Source of the DNA: RYN-230 sp963720645
GTDB lineage: Bacteria > Actinomycetota > Actinomycetes > Streptosporangiales > Streptosporangiaceae
Length of the DNA: 64,000 bases
Direction of reading: 5' to 3'
NCBI GenBank assembly: GCA_963720645.1
Contig: CAVRFX010000026.1
Location: 310,001 to 374,000 of the forward strand
Part shown: positions 34,438 through 45,293 of the stretch, piece by piece
How the letters are laid out: every line of letters begins with the position of its first letter
Position numbering within the stretch: the first letter of the stretch is position 1
Made by a program: the position numbers and the translations under genes
Notes under the pieces: model-generated
What the model was told of the DNA's origin: nothing
Seen by the model: only the letters and a program-made list of their open reading frames with translations
Database searches by the model: none

Positions 34438-34890
34438 GTCGCGGCGGAGGCCCGCGGGCAGGTACGCCGCGCCCGGGCCGCCCGCCCGGGCGGTGTCCGC
34501 GGGGTTGGAGATCGCGCAACGCTGCAGCGAGAGGCAGCCGCAGCCGATGCAGGAGTCCAGGCCGTCACGCAGTGCCGTGAGCGCCTCGATCTGCTCATCC
34601 AGCCGCTGCCGCCAGGCCCGGGACAACCGGGACCAGTCCGCGCGGGTGGGCGTCCGCCCCGCGGGCAGCGACGACAGCGCCTCGGCCACCTCGTTCAGGC
34701 TCAGCCCGACGTTGCGGGCGGCGCGGATGAAAGCCAGCCGGCGCAGCGTGCTGCGCTCGAACCGGCGCTGGTTACCCGCCGTCCGGGCCGCGGACAGCAG
34801 GCCGAGCCCCTCGTAGTAGCGGACCGCCGACTCGGCGAAACCGCTGCGCCGGGCAATCTCGCCGACCGTCAGCAAATCCGTGGCGCGCAC
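34408..34890 (-). CDS. soxR: Redox-sensitive MerR-family regulator SoxR
   Basis: 160 residues. N-terminal MerR helix-turn-helix (LTVGEIARRSGFAESAVRYYEGLGLL, RRFERSTLRRLAFIRAARNVGLSLNEV), dimerisation helix, and the [2Fe-2S] motif CIGCGCLSLQRC. In actinomycetes SoxR responds to redox-active secondary metabolites and activates oxidoreductases and efflux genes; here the divergent SDR gene has a SoxR-type promoter, making it the obvious target. GTG start 34890 follows GGGGAGG. C-terminal AGLRRDDARLAGSSR lies in a direct repeat. Confidence 0.94.
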   Translation of the reverse strand: MRATDLLTVGEIARRSGFAESAVRYYEGLGLLSAARTAGNQRRFERSTLRRLAFIRAARNVGLSLNEVAEALSSLPAGRTPTRADWSRLSRAWRQRLDEQIEALTALRDGLDSCIGCGCLSLQRCAISNPADTARAGGPGAAYLPAGLRRDDARLAGSSR

Positions 34891-34905
34891 CAGACGACCT
34901 CCCCT

Positions 34906-34924
34906 TACGTGAAGCTGACTTCAA
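34906..34924 (-). promoter_or_regulatory. Possible soxR autoregulatory site
   Basis: TGAAG-CTGA-CTTCA (an exact 5-bp inverted repeat, around 34911-34924) lies just upstream of the soxR ribosome-binding site, a position fitting autoregulation. Short, so only suggestive. Confidence 0.35.
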
Positions 34925-34985
34925 CTATGAGTCATCTCACCCGCGGGGCGCGGCCGCAGCTTCCGGAGGCCGCAGCGGCCGCCGC

Positions 34986-35016
34986 TTGACTTCAAGTTGA
35001 GTTGAACTATCAGTAT
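34986..35016 (+). promoter_or_regulatory. SoxR-type promoter for the SDR gene
   Basis: TTGACT (34986-34991) and CAGTAT (35011-35016) are separated by 19 bp, the over-long spacer typical of MerR/SoxR-activated promoters. Centred in the spacer is a dyad, ACTTCAAGTTGAGTTGAACT (34989-35008; TTCAA..TTGAA arms), similar to the E. coli SoxR site. Confidence 0.7.
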
Positions 35017-35047
35017 GGGCATGCACCCCTGAAGAGCCGGAGGAGTC

Positions 35048-35809
35048 ATGCCTACTGCTGTGATCACTGGAGCGTCCCAGGGCCTGGGCCTGGCCACGAC
35101 CCGCGCGCTGGCGGGCCGGGGCTGGACCCTGATCGTGGACGCCCGCCACGCGGACCCGCTCGACGCCGCGGTGGGCGGCCTCGACGCGGTGACCGCGCTC
35201 CCCGGCGATGTGACCGATCCCGGGCACCGGGACGCGATCGCCGCGGCTATCGTCCCGGGCGGCCGCCTCGACCTGCTGGTGAACAACGCCAGCCGCCTCG
35301 GGCCCAGCCCGCAGCCGGTGCTGCGCAGCTACCCGCTGCCCGAGCTCGGCGACGTATTCCAGACCAACGTGCTGGCCCCGCTGGCCCTGATCCAGCTGCT
35401 GGCCGGCCCGCTCACGGCGGCCGGGGGCGTGGTCGTCAACATCAGCTCCGACGCGGCGGCCGACGCTTACCCGGGCTGGGGCGGGTACGGCTCGGCCAAG
35501 GCCGCGCTCGACCAGCTGACGGCGGTCCTCGCTGCAGAAGAGCCCGGACTGCGCTGCTACGCGTTCGATCCGGGCGACATGCGCACCGCCATGCACCAGC
35601 GCGCCTTCCCCGGCGAGGACATCTCCGACCGCCCGGTGCCGGAGGTGGCTGCGGCCGCGTTGCTGCGGCTGCTGGTCGAGCGGCCACCCAGCGGCCGGTA
35701 CCGGGCCAGTGACTACCCGGAGGCGGCCCGGACCCGTCAGCCAGCGGCCGGCCGGCCGGAGAGCCCGGCCAGCAGGAACCGGCGACGGAGTCCGGCGGTG
35801 GCCCGGTGA
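35048..35809 (+). CDS. Short-chain dehydrogenase/reductase, likely SoxR target
   Basis: 253 residues. Rossmann motif AVITGASQGLGLATTRAL at the N-terminus, LDLLVNNAS, and catalytic Ser/Tyr-x3-Lys arrangement NISSD...YPGWGGYGSAKAALDQL. Followed by an Arg/Pro-rich tail. A NAD(P)-dependent oxidoreductase that may detoxify quinone-like metabolites, inferred from its SoxR-type promoter. Its TGA overlaps the GTG start of the QueA-like gene. Confidence 0.9.
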   Translation: MPTAVITGASQGLGLATTRALAGRGWTLIVDARHADPLDAAVGGLDAVTALPGDVTDPGHRDAIAAAIVPGGRLDLLVNNASRLGPSPQPVLRSYPLPELGDVFQTNVLAPLALIQLLAGPLTAAGGVVVNISSDAAADAYPGWGGYGSAKAALDQLTAVLAAEEPGLRCYAFDPGDMRTAMHQRAFPGEDISDRPVPEVAAAALLRLLVERPPSGRYRASDYPEAARTRQPAAGRPESPASRNRRRSPAVAR

Positions 35810-36932
35810 TCCGCTCGGCACCCGCCCGGCCGAGGCCCGCGGGCTGGCCCGGGACGGGGTCCGGCTGCTGGCCGCCACCCCCGACGGCCTGGTCCACACG
35901 ACCTTCCGCGACCTGCCCCGCTTCCTGGCGCCCGGCGACCTGCTGGTCGTCAACAACTCGGCCACTCTGGCCGCCGCGCTCCCCGGGCGGCGCGGCTGGC
36001 GGCGCGGCCGGTGACCGTCCATCTCTCCAACCAGCTCGACGACGGAACCTGGCTGGTCGAACTGCGGGCCAGGGCCCGGCGACGGCGCCGGCTCACTGAC
36101 GGGCGGCCCGGCGAGATGATCGCCCTGCCGGACGGCGTCCGTCACGCTGCTGGCGCCGTACCCGAGGCCGCGCCCGCCGCCAGACCGGTCGCGGCCACCC
36201 GGATATGGGCGGCCGTCGCTGACGACGGGCGCCGGCGGGCTCCATCGCGCTATCTGGCCCGGCACGGGCAGCCGATCCGCTACTCCTACGTCCCGGACAC
36301 GTGGCCGCTGTCGGCCTACCAGACGGTGTTCGCCCGCTCACCCGGCAGCGCGGAGATGCCGAGCGCGGCCCGGCCGTTCACCGCCGAGCTGGTCACCCGG
36401 CTGATCACGGGCGGCGTGCGCGATCGCGCCGATCACCCTGCACACCGGGGTGGCGTCGCTGGAGGCGGGCGAGGCGCCGCTGCCGGAGTGGTTCGACGGT
36501 GCCCGCAGCCCACCGCGCGACCTGGTCAACCTGACCCGCGCGGCCGGGCGCCGGGTGATCGCGGTCGGCACCACCTGCACCCGCGCCCTGGAGAGCGCGG
36601 CGGCACGGCGCGGCCGCGGAGCAGGCTGTACCGCCCGCCGGGCTGGACCGGCCTGGTGCTCGGGCCGGAGCACCCGGCCCGGGTGGTCAACGGCCTGATC
36701 ACCGGCTGGCACGACGCCGGGCGCGTCGCACCTCGCGCTGCTGGAGGCCGTGGCCGGGCCGGCGCTGGTCCGGCGCGCCTACCGCGAGGCCGAGGCGGCG
36801 GGCTACCTGTGGCACGAGTTCGGCGACAGCTGCCTGCTGCTGCCTCCGCAGGCGGCAGGCCGCCCAGCGGCCCGGCCAGCGGGCGGACGGGCCGTGCTCA
36901 GTCCGCCGTGGCGGCAGGCAGCCAGCGCTTGA
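35806..36932 (+). pseudogene. QueA-like SAM:tRNA ribosyltransferase-isomerase family gene, broken by several frameshifts
   Basis: Fragments in all three frames read as one gene: EARGLARDGVRLLAATPDGLVHTTFRDLPRFLAPGDLLVVNNSATLAAAL, then YLARHGQPIRYSYVPDTWPLSAYQTVFARSPGSAEMPSAARPFTAELVTRLI, LEAGEAPLPEWFDGARSPPRDLVNLTRAAGRRVIAVGTTCTRALE, GWTGLVLGPEHPARVVNGLITGWHD and YLWHEFGDSCLLLPP. Frame changes near 35830, 36000, 36410, 36610 and 36730. Actinomycetes often carry this QueA paralogue without a queuosine pathway, so its true substrate is unknown. Either a pseudogene or a region of poor sequence. Confidence 0.7.
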
Positions 36933-37485
36933 TGCAGCCGAGCAGCTCCTCGGTGTCGACCGGCTTGGTCACGTAGTCGGTGGCCCCCGCGGCCAGGCTC
37001 TTGTCCCGGTCCCCCTGCATGGCCCGGGCGGTCACCGCGATCACCGGCAGGTCGGTGAACTCCGGCATCTCGCGGATGGCGGCGGTAGTGGTGTAGCCGT
37101 CCATCTCCGGCATCATCACGTCCATCAGCACCAGATCGATGTCCTGATCGCTGCGCAGCGCATCGATGCCCTGCTGCCCGCTGGGCGCGTGCACGACGGT
37201 CAGCCCGTACAGCTCAAGGACACTCGTGATCGCGAAGACGTTCCGCAGGTCGTCGTCAACGACCAGCACCTTCCGCCCGCTCAGCCCGGCGTGCGGGCCG
37301 GGCTGGGCCGCCGGGCGCCCCGCGGCGGCACCGTCCGCGGCCGTCCCGTTGACCACGCTGTCCCCGGCCGGGCTGGTCGCCGACCGGCGTTCTGGCCAGG
37401 CCGGCGCGGCGGCGGCGCCGTTCGCGGCGGCCGTCCCGTTCAGCGACGGCAGCCCGCCATCGGCGGCGGGACCGCGGCCGCGCAT
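36898..37485 (-). CDS. Receiver domain, probably the C-terminal part of the upstream hybrid kinase
   Basis: 195 residues: an Ala/Gly-rich linker, then a response-regulator receiver KVLVVDDDLRNVFAITSVLELYGLTVVHA, phosphoacceptor in LVLMDVMMPEMDGY, Thr in VTARAM and Lys in YVTKPVD. No output domain. It overlaps the end of the histidine kinase frame (37440-37485) and its first codons (MRGRGPAADGGLPSLNG) look like linker rather than a natural start, so one base change near 37490 would make a single hybrid kinase of about 1,025 residues, as in many actinomycetes. Confidence 0.85.
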   Translation of the reverse strand: MRGRGPAADGGLPSLNGTAAANGAAAAPAWPERRSATSPAGDSVVNGTAADGAAAGRPAAQPGPHAGLSGRKVLVVDDDLRNVFAITSVLELYGLTVVHAPSGQQGIDALRSDQDIDLVLMDVMMPEMDGYTTTAAIREMPEFTDLPVIAVTARAMQGDRDKSLAAGATDYVTKPVDTEELLGCIKRWLPAATAD

Positions 37486-39971
37486 CGCGGGGTGGGGATC
37501 ACCGTCGCGTCTCCGCTGCCCTGGTAGGTGACGGGCAGGTACAGGGTGAACGTGCTGCCGCGGCCCGGCTCGCTCTGCGCGGTGATACGCCCGCCGAGCA
37601 CGGCCGCGACCTCGCGGCTGATGGCCAGGCCCAGCCCGGTACCGCCGTAACGGCGGCTGGTGGTGCCGTCGCCCTGCTGGAACGCCTCGAAGATCGTTTT
37701 CAGGCTGTCGTCGGAGATGCCGATCCCGGTGTCGGAGACCGAGAAGGCCAGGCCTGCCTCGGCCCCGGGGGTCTGCGGGGTCTCCCGGCGGATCCGCAGC
37801 TCCACCCGGCCCTGCTGGGTGAACTTGACCGCGTTGGACAGCAGGTTGTGCAGCACCTGGCGGAGCCGCTGCCGGTCGGTGACCACCTCGGCGGGCACGT
37901 CGGGGGCCGACGCCACCGCGAACTCCAGCCTCTTCTCGGCCGCGAGCGGTTCGAACACGGTGCGCAGGTCCTCGGCCAGCGACCCGAGCGCGAACTGCTC
38001 CGGGTGCACATCCAGCTTGCCGGCCTCCACCCGGGACAGGTCCAGGATGTCGTTGATCAGCAGCAGCAGGTCCGACCCCGACGAGTGGATGACGTTGGCG
38101 TACTCGACCTGCTTGGGCGTGAGGTTCGCGGCCGGGTTCTCGGCCAGCAGCCGGGCCAGGATGAGCAGGCTGTTCAGCGGCGTGCGCAGCTCGTGCGAGA
38201 CGTTCGCGAGGAACTGCGACTTGTACCGTGAGGCCAGGTCCAGCTGCCGGGCACGCTCCTCGATCTCCTGCCGGGCCTGCTCGATCTCGGCGTTCTTGAT
38301 CTCGATGTCACGCTTCTGCCGGGCCAGCTGGGCCGCCTTGTCCTCCAGTTCGGCGTTGGAGCTCTGCAGCTCCTCCTGCCGGGCCTGCAGCTCGCCGGTA
38401 CGGGATTGGAGCTCGCCCGCCAGCCGCTGAGACTCCTGCAGCAGGTGATCGGTGCGGGAGTTCACGATGATCGTGTTCACGTTGACGCCGATGGTCTCCA
38501 TCAGCTGCTCCAGGAAGTCCTGGTGCACCTGGGTGAACCGGCTGAACGAGCCCGCCTCGATGACGCCGAGGACCTGCCCCTCGAACACGATGGGCAGCAC
38601 GATGAGGTTGACCGGCGCCCCGTCACCGAGCCCGGAGGAGATCCGCACGTAGTCGGGTGGCGCGTCGGTGACGATGATGGGCTTCCTGGTCTTGGCCACC
38701 TGGCCGATCAGCGACTGGCCCAGGCGGAACTGGCTGGGCGCGGCGATGTCGGCCCGCAGGCCGTACCCGGCGATCAGGCGCAGGATCGTGCCGTCGCTGG
38801 TGTCGCCGGCGATGAAGAACGTGCCGTGCTGGGCGCCGACCAGCGGGATCAGCTCATCCATGATCAGCTCAGCGACCGTGGCGATGTCCCGGTGCCCCTG
38901 CATCAGGCCGGAGATCCGGGCCAGGTTGGTCTTGAGCCAGTACTGCTCCTGGTTGGCCTTGGTCGTCTCGCGGAGCGAGTGGACCATCGCGTTGATGTTG
39001 TCCTTCAGCTCGGCGACCTCGCCCTCGGCCTCCACCGAGATGGAACGGGTCAGGTCCCCGGTCGCCACCGCGCTGGTCACCTCGGCGATGGCGCGGACCT
39101 GGCGGGTGAGGTTCCCGGCCAGCTCGTTGACGTTCTCGGTGAGCCGCTTCCAGGTGCCGGACAGCCCCTCGACCTCGGCCTGCCCGCCCAGCCGGCCCTT
39201 GCTGCCGACCTCCCGGGCCACCCGGGTCACCTCGGCGGCGAACGACGAGAGCTGGTCAACCATCGTGTTGATCGTGGTCTTGAGCTCGAGGATCTCGCCG
39301 CGCGCGTCCACGTCGATCTTCTTCGACAGGTCACCCTGGGCGACCGCGGTGGTGACCAGCGCGATGTTGCGGACCTGGCTGGTCAGGTTGCCTGCCATGA
39401 AGTTCACCGAGTCGGTGAGGTCCCGCCACGTCCCGCCGACCCCGGGGACCTGCGCCTGGCCGCCCAGGCTGCCCTCGGTGCCGACCTCCCGGGCCACCCG
39501 GGTCACCTCGTCAGCGAACGCCGACAGCTGGTCAACCATGGTGTTCAGGGTGTCCTTCAGGGCCAGCATCTCGCCCTTGACGTCCACGGTGATCTTCTGG
39601 GTGAGGTCACCACGGGCCACCGCGGTCGCAACCTGGGCGATGTCCCGCACCTGCCCGGTCAGGTTGTCGGCCATGGCGTTGACCGACTCGGTGAGGTCCT
39701 TCCAGGTCCCGGCGACCCCGGGGACCCGGGCCTGGCCGCCGAGCTTGCCCTCGGTGCCTACCTCACGGGCCACCCGCGTCACCTCGGAGGTGAAGAGCGC
39801 CAGCTGGTCGGTCATGCTGTTGAAGACGGCTGCGATCTCATCCATCAGCGGGTCGCCGGTGTGCGGCAGGCGGGTGCTGAAGTCCCCGCCCCGGACCGCG
39901 GTCAGGCCCTCGAGCAGCCGTTGCAGCCGCGGGTCGGCGGGCTGGCTGCTGGCCAGCGCTGCTTCCGCCAT
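37440..39971 (-). CDS. Poly-HAMP soluble histidine kinase (hybrid, with downstream receiver)
   Basis: 843 residues, no membrane segment. Four HAMP repeats in the first 335 residues with a 92-residue period (EVTRVAREVG at 63, 155, 247), a GAF domain (about 362-510), a coiled coil (515-590), HisKA with phosphorylated His in FLANVSHELRTPLN (His 593) and HATPase_c (HNLLSNAVKF, VSDTGIGIS, GGTGLGLAI). ATG 39971 follows AGGAGGAG. Likely a cytoplasmic sensor transmitting through HAMP arrays. The final residues are out of frame with the receiver domain. Confidence 0.9.
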   Translation of the reverse strand: MAEAALASSQPADPRLQRLLEGLTAVRGGDFSTRLPHTGDPLMDEIAAVFNSMTDQLALFTSEVTRVAREVGTEGKLGGQARVPGVAGTWKDLTESVNAMADNLTGQVRDIAQVATAVARGDLTQKITVDVKGEMLALKDTLNTMVDQLSAFADEVTRVAREVGTEGSLGGQAQVPGVGGTWRDLTDSVNFMAGNLTSQVRNIALVTTAVAQGDLSKKIDVDARGEILELKTTINTMVDQLSSFAAEVTRVAREVGSKGRLGGQAEVEGLSGTWKRLTENVNELAGNLTRQVRAIAEVTSAVATGDLTRSISVEAEGEVAELKDNINAMVHSLRETTKANQEQYWLKTNLARISGLMQGHRDIATVAELIMDELIPLVGAQHGTFFIAGDTSDGTILRLIAGYGLRADIAAPSQFRLGQSLIGQVAKTRKPIIVTDAPPDYVRISSGLGDGAPVNLIVLPIVFEGQVLGVIEAGSFSRFTQVHQDFLEQLMETIGVNVNTIIVNSRTDHLLQESQRLAGELQSRTGELQARQEELQSSNAELEDKAAQLARQKRDIEIKNAEIEQARQEIEERARQLDLASRYKSQFLANVSHELRTPLNSLLILARLLAENPAANLTPKQVEYANVIHSSGSDLLLLINDILDLSRVEAGKLDVHPEQFALGSLAEDLRTVFEPLAAEKRLEFAVASAPDVPAEVVTDRQRLRQVLHNLLSNAVKFTQQGRVELRIRRETPQTPGAEAGLAFSVSDTGIGISDDSLKTIFEAFQQGDGTTSRRYGGTGLGLAISREVAAVLGGRITAQSEPGRGSTFTLYLPVTYQGSGDATVIPTPRCAAAVPPPMAGCRR

Positions 39972-40142
39972 GACGACTCCTCCTGCTGCTGGCCGCACCC
40001 GCAGGCACGGCCAGTCACTGTGTGTGTGTGACAGACCGATGCTGTCACGGCCGTTGACGTGGTCAAAAACAGGCGTTAAGGACACCCCCTGCCCGGTAAC
40101 GTGGCAGTCAAGCCGCTGAATCTCCCGGGAAGGCCTCCTACC

Positions 40143-42471
40143 GTGACAGTACCGAGCGGCGCAGAATTCGAACGGCTAAGCGCCCTAATTGCGCGGCAGC
40201 GGCGTGAGCTGCGACAGGATGCAGTCCGGGGCCGCCGCCCGCTCCGTGGTGGACCTGGCCCGCGGCATGCTGATGGAGCGGCTCCGCTGCTCGCCCGCGG
40301 AGGCGCAGGCCCAGCTGGCCCACCTCTCCGCGGAGTCAGGCACCAGCCTGGCCGAGCTGGCGGCGCAGATCACCGGGCAGCAGTCCCCCGCGCGGGTGAC
40401 CGGCGAGGCCGCGCGGGCCCGGACGCGGCAGAGCCGCCGGAGGGCATCCTGCCCAGCAGCCACCGGGTCGCGCTGGCCGGGGCCGCCGCGGAGGCCGCGC
40501 ACGACGGCGGCGGCATCGCGGCCGCCATCCTCGAGGAGGCGCTGGCCCCGGCGGGCGCGGTGGCCGTCGCCCTGTGGCTGGCCGAGCCGGACGGCGGCCT
40601 GGAACTGGCCGGGCAGGCCGGGTTCTCGGCCCGGGACGCCAGCCGCTGGCGGCGCATCCACCCGGACATGGACACCCCCGCGCAGCGGGCGGCGGACGAG
40701 GGCGCCGAGTACTGGTGGCCGGACGGGCCGGCCGGACGCCGCGCTGGCGCCGCTGATGGGCGACTGGCCGCAGGGCGCCCGGGCCGTGCTGCCGCTGCCC
40801 GGGCCGCGGGACGGCGCTCGGCGCGATGGAGATCTGCTGGCCCGGGCCGCTGGATGAGTTCCCCGACCCGCTCCGGCGCCACATCAGCGCGCTCACCGAC
40901 GTCTGCGCGCAGACCCTCGGCACCCGGCTGCCCAGCGGGGACCTGGCCGCGGATCACCGGGCCTCGTGGGCCTTCGGCCTGCTGGACAGCCTGCTCGGCT
41001 CGGCACTGTTCGCGACCACGATCCGTGACGACGCCGGGGTGATCACCGACTTCCGGATCAGCTACCTCAGCAAGGACTTCGCCGATCCCGGGGGCCGCGA
41101 AGCCGCGGCCCTGGCCGGGCGCCCGCTGCTGGAGGTCTACCCGGCCGCGGCCCTGGCCGGCGGCCTGTACGACCGGGCCGTCCAGGTGATGGCGACCGGC
41201 GAGGCGCAGTACACCTCCGGAGAGATCATCGCCGCGCCGGTGGCCGGCGGCCTGGTCACCCCGGTCCAGGAGATCCGGATCGCCCGGCTCTACGACGGCG
41301 TGGTGATCACCTGGCGCCCCGCCGGTGAGGTCGAGCGCCTCGGCGCGCTGCTGCACCAGGCCCAGCGGCTCGGCCGGATCGGCGGCTGGGAGGAGAACCT
41401 GCTCACCGGGGAGGTGCTCTGGACCGAGCCGACGTTCGCCCTGTTCGGGCAGCCGCCGGGCGATCCGGTCCCGGTGGCCAAGCTGCACGCGCACGTCCCG
41501 GCCGACGACCTGCCGGTGGTGGAGAGCTTCCGCGCCACGCTGCTGCGAGGACAAGCGGGAGGCCGCCGCCGCGTTCCGGATCATCCGGGCCGACGACGAA
41601 AGCGTGCGGCAGATGCGCGCGTTCGCCGAGCCGGTCACCGACCAGGGCGGCACGCTGGTCGCGGTGCGCGGCGCCTACCAGGATGTGTCCGCCGACTATC
41701 ACACGCAGGTGGCGTTCGCCGCGACCCGGGACCGGCTGGCCGACACCGAGGAACGTGCCGCGGAGGAGCACCGGCTGGCGCTGCGGCTGCAGCAGGCGAT
41801 CACGCCGCAGGCCGCCGAGCCGGTGGAGATCGCCGGCCTGGACATCGCCGCCCGCTACCGGCCCGCCGGACCCGGGAACCTGGTCAGCGGCGACTGGTAC
41901 GACACGGTCCCGTTGCCGAGCAGGGAAGTGCTGCTCGTGGTCGGCGATATCGCCGGTCACGGCATCGACGCGGTGACCGGCATGGTGGCGCTGCGGAACT
42001 GCCTGCGCGGGCTCGCGATCACCGGCGCCGGGCCGGCCCAGCTGCTGCGCTGGCTGAACCGCGTGGCGTGCTATCTCACCGACGGCATCATCGGCACGGT
42101 GGTGTGCGGGATCTACGACCCGGCCCAGCGGACACTGCGCTGCTCCCGGGCGGGTCACCTGCCGCCGCTGCTGGTCCGGGACGGGGCGGCGCGGGAACTT
42201 GCGCTGCCGGCCGGGGTGCTGGTCGGCGCGGATCCGGACGCCAGCTACGAGGAGCTGACCACCACGCTGCGGCCGGGCGACGCGCTCGCGATGTTCACCG
42301 ACGGGCTCATCGAGCGGCACGACGAGGCGATCGACGACTCGATGAACGCGCTGCTGCGCCTGGCGAGCGGCCCGGTCAACGACGTCTCCCGGTTCGCCGA
42401 CCACCTGATGAGCAGCTGCGCGCTCCGACACCAGCGACGACGCGTGCCTGGTCGCGGTCCAGGTCCGCTGA
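40143..42471 (+). CDS. ANTAR-GAF-PAS-SpoIIE phosphatase (several apparent frameshifts)
   Basis: Read across frames, about 770 residues: ANTAR-like RNA-binding helices (SVVDLARGMLMERLRCSPAEAQAQLAHLS...AELAAQI), a GAF domain (HRVALAGAAAEAAHDGGGIAAAIL...GLELAGQAGFSARDA), PAS domains (SALFATTIRDDAGVITDFRISYLSKDF; RIGGWEENLLTGEVLWTEPTFALFG), and a SpoIIE PP2C phosphatase (YRPAGPGNLVSGDWYDTVPL, VVGDIAGHGIDAVTG, SRAGHLPPLLV, LAMFTDGLIE, SDDACLVAVQVR). Frame changes near 40230, 40445, 40735, 40820, 41555 and 42425. Such phosphatases act on anti-sigma antagonists. Starts 170 bp from the histidine kinase, divergently; a shared stress pathway is plausible. Confidence 0.8.
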
Positions 42472-42550
42472 GCCAGCCGCGCCTGACAGGTGACTCAGCG
42501 GACCGGCTCGGACCCGGCCCGCCCGCGGCGCCGGCCGGCTCGGGAGGTGA

Positions 42551-43595
<1,045 letters not shown>

Positions 43596-43613
43596 AGGGC
43601 AACACTAGTCCTC

Positions 43614-45093
43614 ATGAGCGTGCTGGCTGTCAACGCCGGGACAACCGGTGTCACCGCATTGGTCGTGACCGAGGACGGCATGGTGTCCGGGCGCGGGTAC
43701 CAGGAATTCCGGCAGTACTTCCCGGAGCCCGGCTGGGTGGAGCACCTGCCCGAGGACATCTGGCAGGCGACGCTGGCCGCGTCCCGCCAGGCGCTGACCC
43801 AGGCGGGTGATCCGCCGGTGCGCAGCCTCGGGATCACCAACCAGCGGGAGACCGCGGTCGTGTGGGACCGGGCCACGCTGGCCGCGCCCCGCCGCGCTAT
43901 CGTCTGGCAGGACCGGCGGACGGCCCGGATCTGCGACGCACTGCGTGAGGCCGGGCACGAGGCCCGGGTGGCCGACCTGACCGGCCTGCGCCTCGACCCG
44001 TACTTCACCGGGACCAAGCTGACCTGGCTGGCTGAGCACGAACCAGGTACCTGGCGGGGGCTGGCGGACGGCTCGCTGGCCTGCGGGACGGTGGATTCCT
44101 ACCTGATCGCCCGGATGACCGCCGGAGCCCGGCACGTGACCGACGCGTCGAACGCCTCGCGCACGCTGCTGTTCGATATCGGGGCCGGGCAGTGGTCCGG
44201 GGAACTGTGCGAGCTGCTGCAGGTCCCGGAGAGGGCACTGCCCGAGGTGGTGCCCTCCACCGGGGTCGTCGCGCCGTACCGATCCCGGCGCGTTCCTCGG
44301 CCTGGACCTCCCGGTGGCCGGCATCGCCGGTGACCAGCAGGCCGCCCTGTTCGGCCAGGCCTGCTTCAACCCGGGCGACACCAAGTGCACGTACGGGACC
44401 GGGTCGTTCGTGCTGGCCAACACCGGGCCGGCGGTCGTGCGCTCGGCCGCCGGGCTGCTGTCCACGGTGGCCTGGATGGACGGCTCCGGCCAGCTCACCT
44501 ACGCGCTGGAGGGCTCGGTGTTCGTGACCGGAGCCGCCGTGCAGTGGCTGCGGGACGGGCTCGGCCTGCTGGATCACGCGGCGCAGAGCGAGGCGCTGGC
44601 GCGCAGCGTGCCCGACTCGGGCGGGGTGGTGTTCGTGCCCGCGCTGACCGGGCTGGGCGCGCCCGACTGGGACCCGGACGCCCGGGGGGCGCTGTTCGGC
44701 ATCACCCGCGGCACGACCCGGGCCCACGTGGTCCGGGCCACGCTGGAGGCGATCGCCTTCGAGGTGCGCGACGTGGCCGACCTCATGATCGAGGGCGGGC
44801 CGCAGGCGGGCCGCGTGCTGCGCGCCGACGGCGGCGCCAGCGCCAACGACCTGCTCATGCAGATCCAGGCGGACCAGCTGCAGATCGCGGTGGAGCGCCC
44901 CGTGGTCGGTGAGACCACCGCCCTCGGGGCCGCGTTCCTGGCCGGGCTGGCCACCGGGACCTGGTCGTCCACCAGCGAGCTCGCCGCGACCTGGCGGCTG
45001 GACCGCCGTTTCGACCCTGGCCCCCGGGACGACGCCGGCTACGCCCGCTGGCGCCGGGCCGTGGCCCGCACCAAGGGCTGGTCCTCCCCCTGA
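43614..45093 (+). CDS. glpK: Glycerol kinase (FGGY family; apparent frameshift)
   Basis: Phosphorylates glycerol to sn-glycerol 3-phosphate. About 493 residues. SLGITNQRETAVVWDR, AIVWQDRRTARICD, GLRLDPYFTGTKLTWL, GTVDSYLIARMTAG, DASNASRTLLFDI, LPEVVPSTG; frame changes near 44283; then GIAGDQQAALFGQACFNPGDTKCTYGTGSF, LEGSVFVTGAAVQWLRD, VVFVPALTGLGAPDWDPDARG, TTALGAAFLAGLA. The first phosphate-binding motif reads VNAGTTG, with Asn where GlpK normally has Asp. Close to E. coli GlpK otherwise. Probably leaderless. Confidence 0.9.
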
Positions 45094-45293
45094 CCCCAGC
45101 CGCGCTGGCCCGGCGCGGCGCGGCCCGGCGCGGCCCGGCCAGGAGCAGGTGCCGCAGGACGTGCGGGCGCTCACGGCGCCGCTGAGATCTCCAGTCACGC
45201 CCAGCTGCCTGGCTGAAGCATCCATGCCGCGCGTGCGTCGCGACCGTGGGCGGATGTCTCAGCCAGGCTGGGCTGGGCGGCCCCGGGACAGGA

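Noticed and set aside
38406..40031. Plus-strand frame of 541 codons opposite the histidine kinase
   Set aside because: Antisense shadow; its apparent repeats simply mirror the HAMP repeats.
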